Shown: piece after piece, positions 22,615 to 35,101 of the stretch
How positions within the stretch are numbered: the first letter of the stretch is position 1
How the letters are laid out: each line of letters opens with the position of its first letter
Assembly (NCBI RefSeq): GCF_964204645.1
Contig: NC_134030.1
Coordinates: 18,851,110-18,915,109 of the forward strand
Direction: 5' to 3'
Length of the DNA: 64,000 nt
Source: Tubulanus polymorphus
Lineage: Eukaryota; Nemertea; Palaeonemertea; Tubulaniformes; Tubulanidae
Program-made: the position numbers and the translations under genes
Notes under the pieces: model-generated
The model's input: only the letters and a program-made list of their open reading frames with translations
Told to the model about the DNA's origin: nothing
Databases searched by the model: none

Positions 22615-24300
22615 GATTCTCAGATACTGTAGATCTCAGATTCCTCGCGTACGTGAAGTCAATGCGATGTGTTTTACTGCATGTGCGTTACGCAAAGACA
22701 CGGGTGGAAAATAGCCGTTTTAATAATGGAGATTCGTTATTTGCTAAAACTGTTGAAATTGTGAAGATGATTCCCGACCACTCAGACGCACTCGGTATCG
22801 TCAATGTCAAATAATATATATCGTATTACATTGAAATCAGCAGCTGTGAAACGTACGTCCCTGAGCAGAAACTTCCCCGTTGTCCTTGAGATGCTTATTC
22901 TGACGATTCCGCATAGTCTTCATCCATCCGTCCTCTGAAATGACACCATTCTTGAATCGTTGAATTCACCAAGAACGAGATAGTCATCATTAGCTGCTAA
23001 TTATAATTTTACTGAATCGTTGATAGTCATCGAGAATGAAAGGGTTGTCATTTGGTAAATAATCATGATTTCGGTGAATCTTAAGAATCATGTAGAGTGA
23101 GAAGGCCACAAATAACTGGTTATAATTTAACTGGAATTTACTTATTTCTATATAGTACGTATGTGAAACATCTGCTACTCAATTATCATGAATTCTGCGT
23201 CGATGTATACAACATGTTACTTGATATAAATATTCGATTTTAAAAAAGCAGCTGGTCATGTAAGTACAGCAATTATGATTGCAATTGATTCAGATGTACT
23301 TCGCATTATTCCAATACCGTCGAGTTCACTTAAATTACTCTAATCAATATTCTGTTGGATGATTATTATTGAAACCCTTATCCCAAAACGCACCGAATTA
23401 AATGAATTACGCATAGACATTCTGTAGATTCTAGTACTACCAAACTTCGATGATTGATGTATTGACCTCCTTTTACTGTCCTATCCTGGTCGCGACAATG
23501 GTGTACACATTGTACAGCTATGCAGGCGGGTTTGTATCTTTATAAAAAAAGACTGATGTTTTTTTTCCGATGCGGACAGTCGCAAAGACGGACGGATCAA
23601 CGGACTGACCAACAGACGCGGGCAAAAGTTAAGGTACCAAGTTCCCCGCTAAGTCCCCGGGACAAAGATATTGTTGTGGTAAACTTACAGTATTGTTATA
23701 ATTCTACGTTTATTCTACGTCTGCGATTCTTTGCATAATGAATTGAAGCTAAGTCGATTACGTCGCATCGAGTGGACATTCTATACTTAACAACCGCTGA
23801 AAAACGGTTGAAGAAATCCTCTGAATTGTCGAGAAATTACAAACAAAAGTAGGTGTATACCTGTTTTGAAACACTCTGCATATACGCGTAATGCATCAGC
23901 AAAAAATGATATTCAGGAGCGACTTGAACGAAACGAAAATAATTTTGAGTATTTTAAAGTATGATTGGGCATATCGAAATAACCACGCGTGGAAACATGA
24001 AATTGAGAATTGCTGCTCAGAGAGATGGTACCGTAATTACTAATATATTGATGTGTATGTCGGAGAACGAATACTAATGACAGAACGGGGGAAAAATATC
24101 ACACGCGTTCGACAAAAATCAGCGGTTGAAAATAATTGCTAGATTTCTAAATTGCTGAGTGAAGCAAATAAATAATTTCACTAGAAAGAAATATACAATT
24201 GTTCATCATTTATGAGTGGAACCTGAAGATATGTGGGCAACCAAGCAGAATTTGAATAGTGAAGGAATTCCTTCATTCTGACGTGACGAAGTTACTCTGT
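22615..24300. promoter_or_regulatory. Divergent intergenic region between peptide A and receptor copy 2
   Basis: The 1.69 kb between the peptide's first coding exon (minus) and the receptor ATG (plus) is repeated with little change in all four intervals and holds no supported gene. It must contain both promoters, so shared regulatory sites are plausible but unproven. A stretch around 23570-23680 (GACGGACGGATCAACGGACT and following) looks like a worn dispersed repeat; its open frame is not convincing. Confidence 0.4.
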
Positions 24301-27300
24301 ATGGATCGATAAGGAGCGCTGTTTCTAGCGTCGCTGATCGTCTGGCGCGTTAACATCGCACACGCTGATCTGTCTGACTCTGTGACGATCAGTTCGTCTT
24401 GTAACAACACTTGGTACCCCGTCGATTCTACGTCCGGTTACATCGTTTCACCGAATTACCCGTCGTTAACGCGCGGTGTTGAATGTCGTTGGTTCGTCAA
24501 CAGCTCTTTACCGGGAACTTTCAACATCTAACTATACTACGACATCGAGCCGTCGATATTCTGTAGTGCTGACTACCTTCTCGTTGATGGTTCGGATAAC
24601 AGATTCTGCGGCGAAGGAGAATATGGCATCCGCCGTAACGGTTTGATCTCGCCGTTGTTGTTTAGGAGTAACGTCGATGGTGCGCGAGGCAGTCGGGTTT
24701 ATATAACATATCGTTATGAACGAAATCGATTGAAAGTCAGCTGTGGTTTGACATTTACTACTCCCAGATTCAAGGAAATTATTACATCGGAGGGATACAA
24801 ATATTCTATAAGCCATCTAGAGAATTGTCGTCCGTTCCTGGAATGGATGGGGATGCCATATGGTTTCGCGATGAACCTGACTTTGGTCAAGATTAGGGTT
24901 AGAATGGAATTTCTTGCTGATCCCGCGACGACTGGTAAAATCTACGACGGATGGAACAGCAGCAGTGAACCTATAGCTCTCATACCAGTACAAACCGGTC
25001 ATCCAGCTTCATCATTCTATACTAAGACAAGTAAAACTATTATCTCTCTGCTTGAATATAAACTGAATTTCGATTTTCAACTTTTGGTTCAGATGTATAA
25101 AATATCAGATTGGAACGTCACTAATCCGTTAATCCAAATCTCTAATGACGAGTCTGGAGTGCTCATTCCTGATGACAACAGTTTACACGTAATAACCCGA
25201 TCGAAACACTTACACTGCTGGTCTATCACAGTGCAGGTGTTACCGTACGTCGTCTTCAACTGGACACGTGATCTCAGCATATCCGGTGACGTCATTGGTG
25301 TATATAAACTAGAAGGGTTACGCGTTGTAGGAACTGATATTTTACTCGGTTACAACTACCTGGAATCACTGAGTGTTAAATCTGACGGCTTTCTCGTCAT
25401 ACTGTGCGTTTTGATGAGCGCTGATGTGATGATGTCGAAACTAGAAATATCCTACAAAATCAATTCACTAACAATAGGTTATTTACACGTTGGGAAATCA
25501 GTGGTAAGTACTTCGTCGTGATATCTGTATTGTCGGTATTTACTTCACGATATTAAACTGCGTTCAGCAATTATTTCTTTCGTAAATTAAAATGATGATG
25601 AAATGTAAGATTATTTCACATCGATATGTATCCTGTGCACGTTTAGTTTTAATGAAATGCACCCATCCAAATTGTCGTTCATATGAATCTACTTTTTGAA
25701 ACGTACAACGAGCATATAATATTTTAAGAAGCGATGGAACGTTCATATGATGTTGTTTGTTGTCACAGGTACGCGACCCGGAGGAATGTTTACAATCATT
25801 CAGGCTATTTCCGTTTGTAAAAAGAAAAACGTTGACCTATCGAGTGATCGAACATAAGTTGAAATGGCGAGTGGAAATATTGGAAAAACGATTTCAACTG
25901 GCTGTCTTATCGAGAAACTGCGAGCGAGCTGGATTTTATATATATGATGGTGGTAATTTTACAGCTAGACGCTATGGTCCGTATTGTCCTGGTGATACCT
26001 ATGGTCGGCCCGTCGTCAAGTTGATTACATCAGGAGGATCGGTTACTGTAGTAGGATACGCCTACGACTGGGATAATCAGCTAACAGTCAAGACTAACAA
26101 ACTTTCATGTATCATGCTTCGCGCTACTGAATGTGACGGGTATGTGTTAAAGCAGGGAGAAAATCGCCTTAAAACGACGTCAGACTGTATCGTGATTCTA
26201 CCCGAAAACCGACGTCTTCCTTTAAGAAATATTTACATATTATCCGACCGCGAATATCAAATTGATCGATGTGCTCCGGAAGATTTTATATACGTCGCGT
26301 GCCGGCCCAATATGAATATCAGCAGTAGTTTTATTACGGGAAATACCTCAACAAGAACTGTGTTAAACAAGGTATCATTTATTAGTCTTCATCCTTTTTT
26401 GACACCTGAGCGATTTATCAAACTGAGACGAAAGTGCTATAGAACAAAAAGGGCCGGTCATAGCGGTTTAGTCCCTAAGGATGTGTGTGGACTTGTGTGC
26501 AATCGCCGAACTATCCCGGACCTGCCGGAATTACTGTTCAAAGAATATTCTATGCAGTCATTTATAGATATCATTACGGAAAACTTCGTTATTACAAATT
26601 CGTAATCAAATACATTGAAATGATTGAATGCGTTAAACAATCCAGATACTCTAAAGAAGCAGTGTTGTTCGTACAATACTTTAGTGATACCGAAACAAAA
26701 TTCCAACTCGTTACTGAAACCCAACACAAACAAACAATCTGTGGACGACACGCAGGGCATATACTTTACAGTCTGAAGGCTACCAGACATGAGTTTCAAG
26801 TGACCGACAGAATCCCAACATTTCGGATACAATACATTCTACAAGAATCATTCCCAATAAAAGACCACGAGAATAAGTGTGAGGCGGGATTTCTATATTC
26901 GGGAATTTCATGCGTGAAATACATCACGGATGAACGATTGAATTGGGAGAATGTTGAATTGTACTGTAGACAGAAGTATGCGGGACATCTACTAAGTATC
27001 AACTCAGAACAGGATATGAATTCCATTAAAACGTTATTTGCTACAAAGCTTCTTTTAACTGCATATTCGAAGAGAGCACTCATTGTGTTGATTGGATTGA
27101 AAAAAAAACAGGTAAATCTAATTTAAGTTGCATAAAGGTATTGATAACATTATCGGGAGTTGGGATCTCAGAAGAAGAAATTTACGGGGGAATTAACGGC
27201 CTCAAGTCTTAACGGTCAAGTTTAATTTCGGCACTAACCGTTATTAGCCAATGATTTAGTTCGTACTAGACATTACGCACATTACTTTACAATTCTCTTT

Positions 27301-30269
27301 TTAGCCTAAAACCAGTTTTTACACGTGGACTGACGGCAAACCGTTGAGTTACACAGAGTGGTATAAACCAATAAATAACGACACGATACCGGACGTACTT
27401 CAAGGGTTGATATCTTATGAAAGAAAACAACCGACAAATGACGTGAATATGCCGTGTACAGCGATGATACTGAATAATCCACGAGGATCAGCGAACTGGG
27501 TTCGATTCCCGTGTCAAATAGAAGAGGTTCACGTGCGATTCTTTTGTGAATAGGAAAGAAATGATATCAATAAAAGTATGGCTGGGATAGAAAATGATTC
27601 AAAAACATAATATGATATCCCAAATTAAACAAGGTATTTTGAATAACAATACGCTGAATACAATGTGTGCAATAGGTTGGTTAGGTATAGATGGACAATG
27701 TTATCGGGTACTGACACGTTGGGAAAATAAGGAAACTTTTGACGTGGTTAGTGCAAGAGAAATGTGCCGTGAGGTACGCGGGGAAATAGGTATAATACAG
27801 GACTTGACGCAAGCCAAGGAGATGATTTTCAGATTTCGTTATCAGCATCAATATGGCGCTATATTAACTTTGGATTCTAGCAAGCAGTGGATGATAATGA
27901 AGCCATTTGTTACCAGGGGTGAAATTACTTACGATCAGTCGGTTAATTGGGTAATGATACCCTGGGAAAATGCAAAAGACAAAATCCATTCTGTTTTGTG
28001 TTCCTATAATGTAACTGATGAAGAGTTGGCTTCTTTAAGTGGTTGTAAATCGTGGCAGTTTAAATGTAACGATCAAAGATGTATCAGCGACCATCGCGTA
28101 TGTGATACCATACACGACTGTCGACACGGCGAAGATGAACTCAGTTGTACGGATATAAATTCATACAGTCAGTTTCAATGCTTTGATGGTGAGATTGTAT
28201 CAATAAGTGGTTACTGTGATTTCATACAGGATTGTGTGGATGGTTCTGATGAGAATTCGTGTTTTCATCCCCCGTGTTTGTCCGAGGAATTTCGTTGCAT
28301 CAGTGGTCAATGTGTCAGTGGGTCGAACAGATGTGGCTAATTGTAAAGACATTTCCGATGAAATTGAATGCACCTCTAAACTATGTCAGGGGTTCTTATG
28401 TAACAGTGGGGACTGTATCAGTTCTCAGTTGTATCAGGATGGAGTTATGGATTGCAGTGGAACTCTTGAGGAAGATGAATTAGTTACGAATCCTTATATT
28501 ACAGTGAATCCTACGATATATTGCAATATTGAACACCACCGTACGACTAACTTCACAGATCTCTGTACAGAATCTAATGAACAAAGATGTTCTTTCGATT
28601 CTCCTCATTGCTATTCTAGACGTCACAGGTGTATTCTAGAACGAATGACAAATGGTTTCCCAGTTTGTAGAAACCTTGAGCACGTATTGAAATGTGAAGA
28701 ATTTGTATGCCCAGTTGGTACAGTGAAATGTCCAGCATCGTACTGTATTCCTGTCAGACAAGTGTGCGATGGTCGGTCAGATTGTCCTAATTCAGAAGAC
28801 GAGGGAAACTGCGAAACTTTGTCACGTCCGGGAATGTTTAAATGTAGCCAGGAAAATCGATGTATTCCACAGACTGAAGTTTGTGATGGTGTTGTTAATT
28901 GTAAACGTACAACTGATGACGAGGCTTTCTGTAACGTCTCGTGTCCTAAAGGTTGTGAATGTCAAGGTCATTCGATCAAATGCAACAATTCTCGGCTAGC
29001 AGATGTAAATGGCATTTTCCAAGCATCAACGCGAATTTTAATTTTGTCAAATAACCAAATTGTCTTGGACGTCTTTACATTTTCCCAATACGTTTATCTC
29101 CACATGCTCAACCTCACCGCCAATGAATTGTCTTACCTTTTACCAAACTCGTTCAAGAACCTGCATAACTTACATACATTAGACCTCACGGACAATAATA
29201 TAACATCATTATCCACAAATACGTTTACTGGTCTGTATAGTTTGAAAGAGTTATTCATAACTGAAAACCCACTACGTCGTTTAGAGGATGACACCTTCCA
29301 AGATTTAAAGTCACTTCAAGTTCTTGATCTTCATGGACTTTCCTTGTTCGTGCTTGACAGATTCGTATTTAGAGGTCTATCTTCTTTACGATCGTTGAAT
29401 ATCAGTGGTAACAGAATACGTCGTATTTCACTATACGCATTTTTTGGATTAACTACACTTGAGACCCTCGATATAACCGATAATTACAAAGTCATTTCTG
29501 TAGATAGACAAGTTTTTGACAATGTAACGACAAATCCTCAAATCGCTGGAGCCAACTACATATATAAGGGAATCTACTTTCTCCATTCAGAATCGTGGAC
29601 GGACAGTGCGCTGTGTCGTCTTGCCGGGGTCGTGGTATCTATTTCGTGTGAAGGCTCATTGATATTCTTGCTCATAATGACGCGTCATAGATATTCAAAT
29701 ATCGTTAATCCTTTTTCTGTGAGCCTGATTACATCTCCGAGATATGTGTCCATTATTTGCTGTATATGTTGGGTTGTCTTGGGCATTATTGCATTACTAC
29801 CTCTTACACCTGTCCCGTACTTCGGAAGCAATTTCTACGGCGCTACAGGGGTTTGTTTACCTATGAATTTGATTTCCATTGATGTCGATGCCTGGCATTA
29901 TTCGTTCATTATTTTTCTCTGTCTACGTCAGTCATACTTGCTACGATAATGGTGACTTACGCGCAAATGTACAGGCTTGTATCTGGAAGCAGGTCTGGTT
30001 CAGGAAGAGCTGATCCTACCGAACTGATTTTGGCCCGCAGAAGTTTGGTGATAAATCTTTGTAATGTAATTTGCTGGTTACCGTTAATTATCGTTCAGTT
30101 TTGCGCGGTATTTCGGGTGGAAATACCGAATCAGGTAGCGGCTTGGCTTGGGGTTCTTTTCTTACCAATCAACTCGTCCCTTAATCCCTTTTTGTATACA
30201 ATACTGACTATTGATATAAAGTCCATACGAGCAAAAGCTATGCGCCAAATGAATTGGGTGAACAAATGA
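24301..30269 (+). pseudogene. Receptor copy 2, heavily damaged pseudogene
   Basis: Exons by homology: 24301-25503, 25769-27111 and 27305-30269. Lesions seen: TAA as codon 4 (24310-24312); a second TAA in exon 1 (24529-24531); a 2-nt TG insertion near 26495 that shifts exon 2; TAG at 27551-27553; a 1-nt insertion in an A run near 27601; loss of eight bases (ACGGAGTA in copy 1) near 28335 in the third LDLa repeat; a deletion of about 280 bp at about 29530-29545 that removes the region from the end of the LRRs to TM2; and a 1-nt loss in a T run near 29911. The rest remains about as similar to copies 1, 3 and 4 as they are to each other, so decay is recent. The 3' end to the stop at 30267-30269 is present. 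A full-length product is impossible. Confidence 0.9.
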
Positions 30270-31039
30270 AACATCTAGATTCCTTTTGCATAAGAATGCT
30301 GCATTTTTCTTTACATTCAACATTGTAGTAGTCAAACGCATGATTATATATAGTGTTAGTTATGACTAAAAAGAACGGGTATATATATATATATATATAT
30401 ATATGGATTTTGACAGTGTTAGTAGGGCCTGGCTAGTATTTCAGCTATGTAAAATTCATTTGCAACATGAGATTGATATAGAAATCTGTGGCCAGTTTTT
30501 ACTGCGCGCATAGAAATTCAGGGTACTCAACTTTAAAGCTAGTTTTTTTTTTTTAATAAATTTCCTTAAATTCTAGGAACTGTGCGCATTAACACAATTC
30601 AAGTGGAATTCATAGATATCTTGCCCAGTTTTTGTTGTTCTATGATTATTTAAGTGCAGCGCGTCTATTGACATTCCGAGTTTCTGCACTGTTTTAACTG
30701 TGTGTATTTTAGAATAAGGTGTTACTTTTTCTCATTTTCTGCTGTACCCGCAGATTGCAGCCAGCAAAGTGACCCTTTGTAATAACGGATATCCCAAGGT
30801 CACTTCGACTTAGTCTCCAATTTTATGTGTTGATCAAGCTAGTTTAGGCCTACCAGGGGTGCAATCATGTCGTCCACCAATCCGTCTACGAGAGAGGAGC
30901 GTATCGATCTGATTGTCAGCGTTAAATAAAAACGAACAGATATTCGACTAATTAGATGTTAAATGGTGTTTTTATTGGATGTCATCTCGATGATAATAGC
31001 AGAGAAACTGACAATTGCTTTCAAGCAATTTAACACTCA
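30270..31039 (+). other. 3' flank of receptor copy 2 with micro-inversion beside a TA tract
   Basis: At 30351-30378 the sequence TAGTGTTAGTTATGACTAAA and following is the reverse complement of the segment that lies after the TA tract in copy 1. The TA tract (30380-30404) now lies on its other side. The copy-1 sequence between this segment and GGATTTTGACAGTGTTAG is missing. The tiny conserved frame is at 30867-30929. No gene is supported. Confidence 0.6.
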
Positions 31040-34000
31040 TTACTCGTCCCACGGGCAATTTTCATGACAGGAACTTGGACAGTTTGCTTGGCAGGCAACC
31101 TTTTGTGCGGTGGGTGTTCGACATTTTACCCAGCAATTGTTGAGACAGATTTCACAATTATCAGGCTGCACTAAAATAGCGCCACTAGCGACCATTGCGA
31201 CCAGAACTAAAACTACCAGAAACTGAAAAAGAGTATATTGTTACCAGAGCTGTACTTCCGCGGCTTATCAATGATGATTCCACAGTGGCTGCTCGCTCGA
31301 GTGTTCCACGCGTGCCAAGGGCTGATCCACAAGGTAAAACATTGTGCATTAGGACATAAACTACTTTGGCAATAGAGGATTCTACTTATGGCAAATAGGG
31401 TCCACCAGGTGTCACTAGTGTGCAACTACTGTGGCGATAGTTCAAGATCCCACAGTGAAAAAGAAATCGATGAAAATAAAACAACAAAAGTATATAGCTG
31501 CAAAGCGACGATAACGGGTTTTCTGCCAAAATAAATGTTTTTGTCGGGGATTAAAGCCAAATATGATGACTATATTATATCGCGATGTAAGCCTTAAAAT
31601 CACCTTCGATATCACAGGATTAGAACGTTCACTATACGCGACACAATTCTATTTGTAGCGAATTCAAGTCATAGACGGCGGTGTCTTATTTTAACACGTG
31701 GAAGCAAAATCTGAACCCGATAAGATGAATGGCACTGTTTGACAAAAAATATAACGAACAAATATTTGGTGTCCGAAAATCTAATTAATTGCTGAATCTC
31801 GGAACCAAACTTTATCAATTCGGGCTTACAAATTTCTAGAAATATCAAATGAGTGGGTAATGCGGTTTATGTGTTATAAGTATTATCAATTGTTCTTGTA
31901 ATTGCCAAAGAGATCGGTGGCCCTAATAAATCTATAATTAGCATCAGTACACATGATAAAATACGTAAAAGACATAATAATCAAAATATCAAAACAGGAC
32001 GTGTTTAGTGATTCATAAAAATGACGATAATTTACAAATTGACTTCGTCAAAAACTGGGCAAGATATCTATGAATTCCACTTGAATTGTGTTACTGCGCA
32101 CAGTTCCTAGAATTTAAGGAAATTTATTTTTAAAAAAAACCAGCTTTAAAGTTGAGTACCCTGAATTTCAATGCGCGCAGCAAAAACTGGCCACGGATTT
32201 CTATATCAATCTCATGTTGCAAATGAATTTTACATAGCTGAAATACTAGCCAGGCCCTACTAACACTGTCAAAATCCATCTACAAACCGATGAAATATGA
32301 TAAAACACGAATCACAATTTTGGATTTTAAAAAATAGAGAAACATTACCCAACATTACCGGACAAAAGGACCCTAACAAAATGGCGGCTAGCGACTGTAA
32401 AATGGTTTATTTGTAGTTATCTAACTACAAGCTTCAGGAGTATACCACCGATCCGGGGCCTGTGACCCTTTAATCTATATCCGTTCTTTTTAGTCATAAC
32501 TAACACTATATATAACCATGCGTGTGACTACTACAAGAACTAGAATTGTGTTGAATGTAAGGAAAAATGCAGCATTCTTATGCAAAAGGAATCTAGATGT
32601 TTCATTTGTTCACCCAATTCATTTGGCGCATAGCTTTTGCTCGTATGGACTTCATATCAATAGTCAGTATTGTATATAAAAAATGATGAAGGGACGAGTT
32701 GATTGGTAAGAAAAGAACCCCAAGCCAAGCCGCTACCTGATTCGGTATTTCCACAGAAAGCCTCGTCATCAGTTGTGTGTTTACAATTCACAACACCATC
32801 ACAAACTTCAGTCTGTGGAATACATAGATTTTCCTGGCTACATTTAAACATTCCCGGACATGACAAAGTCTCGCAGTTTCGCTCGTCTTCTGAATTAGGA
32901 CAATCTGACCGACCATCGCACACCTGTCTGATAGGTATACAGTACGATGCTGGACATTTCACAGTACCAACTGGGCATACAAATTCTTCAAATACGTGCT
33001 CAAGGTTTCTCCAAACTGGGAAACCATTTGTCATTCGTTCTAGAATACACCTGTGACGTCTAGAATAGCAATGAGGAGAATCGAAAGAACATCTTTGTTC
33101 ATCGGATTCTGTACAGAGATTTGTGAAGTTAGTCGTACAGTGGTGTTCAATGTTGCAATATATCGCAGGATTCACTGTAATATTAGGATTCGTAACTAAT
33201 TCATCTTCCTCAAGAGTTCCACTGCAATCCACGACTCCATCCTGATACAACTGAGAACTGATACAGTCCCCACTGTTACATAAGAACCCCTGACATAGTT
33301 GAGAGGTGCATTCAATTTCATCGGAGTTGTCTTTACAATTAGCTACTCCGTCATATCTGTTCGACCCACTGACACATTGACCACTGATGCAACGAAATTC
33401 CTCGGACAAACACGGGGGATGAAAACATGAATTCTCATCAGAACCATCCACACAATCCTATATGAAATCACAGTAACCACTTATTGATACAATCTCACCA
33501 TCAAAGCATTGAAACTGACTGTATGAATTTATATCCGTACAACTGAGTTCATCTTCGCCGTGTCGACAGTCGTGTCTGGTATAACATACGCGATGGTCGC
33601 TGATACATCTTTGATCGTTACATTTAAACTGCCACGATTTACAACCACTTAAAGAAGCCAACTCTTCTTCAGTTACATTATAGGAACACAAAACAGAATG
33701 GATTTTGTCTTTTGCATTTTCCCAGGGTATCATTACCCAATTAACCGACTGATCGTAAGTAATTTCATCCCTGGTAACAAATTGCTTCATTATCATCCAT
33801 TGCTTGCTAGAATCCAAAGTTAATATAGCGCCATATTGATGCTGATAAAGAAATCTGAAAATCATCTCCTTGGCTTGCGTCAAGTCCTGTATTATACCCA
33901 TTTCCCCGCGTACCTCACGGCACCTTTCTCTTGCACTAACCACGTCAAAAATTTCCTTATTTTCCCTATACCTAACCAACCTATTGCACACATTGTATTC

Positions 34001-35101
34001 AGCGTATTGTTATTCAAAATACCTTGTTTAATTTGGGATATCATATTATGTTTTGAATCATTTTCTATCCCAGCCATACTTTTATTGATATCATTTCTTT
34101 CCGATTCACAAAAGAATCGCACGTGAACCTCTTCCATTTGACACGGAAATCGAACCCAGTTCGCTGATCCTCGTGGATTATTCAGTATCATCGCTGTACA
34201 CGGCATATTCACGTCATTTGTCGGTTGTTTTCTTTCATAAGATATCAACCCTTGAAGTACGTCCGGTATCGTGTCGTTATTTATTGGTTTATACAATTCT
34301 GTGTAACTCAACGGTTTGCCGTCAGTCCACGTGTAAAAGCTGGTTTCTGGCTAAAAAGAGAATTGTAAAGTAATATGCGTAATGTCTGGTACGAACTAAA
34401 TCATTGGCTAATAACCGTTAGTGCCGAAATTAAACTTGACCGTTAAGACTTGAGGCCGTTAATTCCCCCGTAAATTTCTTCTTCTGACATCCCAACTCCC
34501 GATAATGTTATCAATACCTTTATGCAACTTAAATTAGATTTACCTGTTTTTTCAATCCAATCAACACAATGAGTGCTCTCTTCGAATATGCAGTTAAAAG
34601 AAGCTTTGTAGCAAATAACGTTTTAATGGAATTCATCTCCTGTTCTGAGTTGATACTTAGTAGATGTCTCGCATACTTCTGTCTACAGTACAATTCAGCA
34701 TTCTCCCAATTCAATCGTTCATCCGTGATGTATTTCACGCATGAAATTCCCGAATATAGAAATCCCGCCTCACACTTATTCTCGTGGTCTTTTATTGGGA
34801 ATGATTCTTGTAGAATGTATTGTATCCGAAATGTTGGGATTCTGTTGGTCACTTGAAACTCATGTGTGGACGCCATCAGACTGTAAAGTATATGCCCTGC
34901 GTGTCGTCCACAGATTGTTTGTTTGTGTTCGGTGTTAGTAAATTTTCCACTTATGTATTGTACGAATAACACTGCTTCTTTAGAGTATTTGGATGAAGTC
35001 TATAAATAGTCTGGAAAAAGGTAAGTAGACTGACGATGGAGAATGTGAATAGAGTTTTCTGCGAAAGTCCATAAAATCCTAATTACCTTTGATGACAACA
35101 T
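31040..35101 (-). CDS. Secreted eight-cysteine peptide, copy B (diverged, intron holds an inverted receptor fragment)
   Basis: Exon 1 coding is 35101-35087 and exon 2 is 31222-31040, so the intron is 3.86 kb instead of about 1.0 kb because an inverted receptor fragment sits inside it. The product is 65 residues; its stop (TAA) comes one codon earlier than in A, C and D. All eight cysteines are in place. Against copy A the changes are A11V, D21I, S22L, A23V, Y27N, Q29E, A43T, D47V, T56S, K60N and Y66-stop: 12 nonsynonymous base changes against one silent one (the Cys61 codon). Splice sites are intact. If the long intron still splices, this is a distinct second peptide; otherwise it is a diverged pseudogene, though retained cysteines argue against simple decay. 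Confidence 0.65.
32050..34992 (-). pseudogene. Inverted, rearranged fragment of a sixth receptor copy
   Basis: From about 32050 the sequence is the reverse complement of a receptor 3' flank, then of receptor coding sequence: exon 3 starts at 34350 and the exon 2 tail lies at about 34992-34544. Exon 1, most of exon 2 and the promoter are absent. Inside exon 3 the last LDLa repeat (E-A-F-C) is joined at about 32753 to the segment before TM7, deleting all LRRs and TM1-TM6. There is also a deletion of about 34 nt in lectin domain 2 near 33976, and TAG replaces a CAG codon near 33459. A short filler (about 15 bp) marks the right junction before normal interval sequence resumes near 35010. It is dead as a receptor. 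It shares the micro-inverted 3' segment orientation with copy 2, so the two are close relatives. Confidence 0.85.

Noticed and set aside
23520-23738. Frame of about 72 codons (R-R-T-D-Q-R-T-D-Q-Q-T) found before each receptor
   Set aside because: It differs in length and frame between units and lies in a GACGGACGG-type dispersed repeat, so coding is unlikely.
24532-24816. Minus-strand frames of 60-115 codons that recur opposite every receptor copy (for example opposite exon 1 and the exon 2/3 lectin code)
   Set aside because: They are exact antisense shadows of well-supported receptor exons and recur only because the exons are duplicated. None has a signal peptide, domain or splice context.
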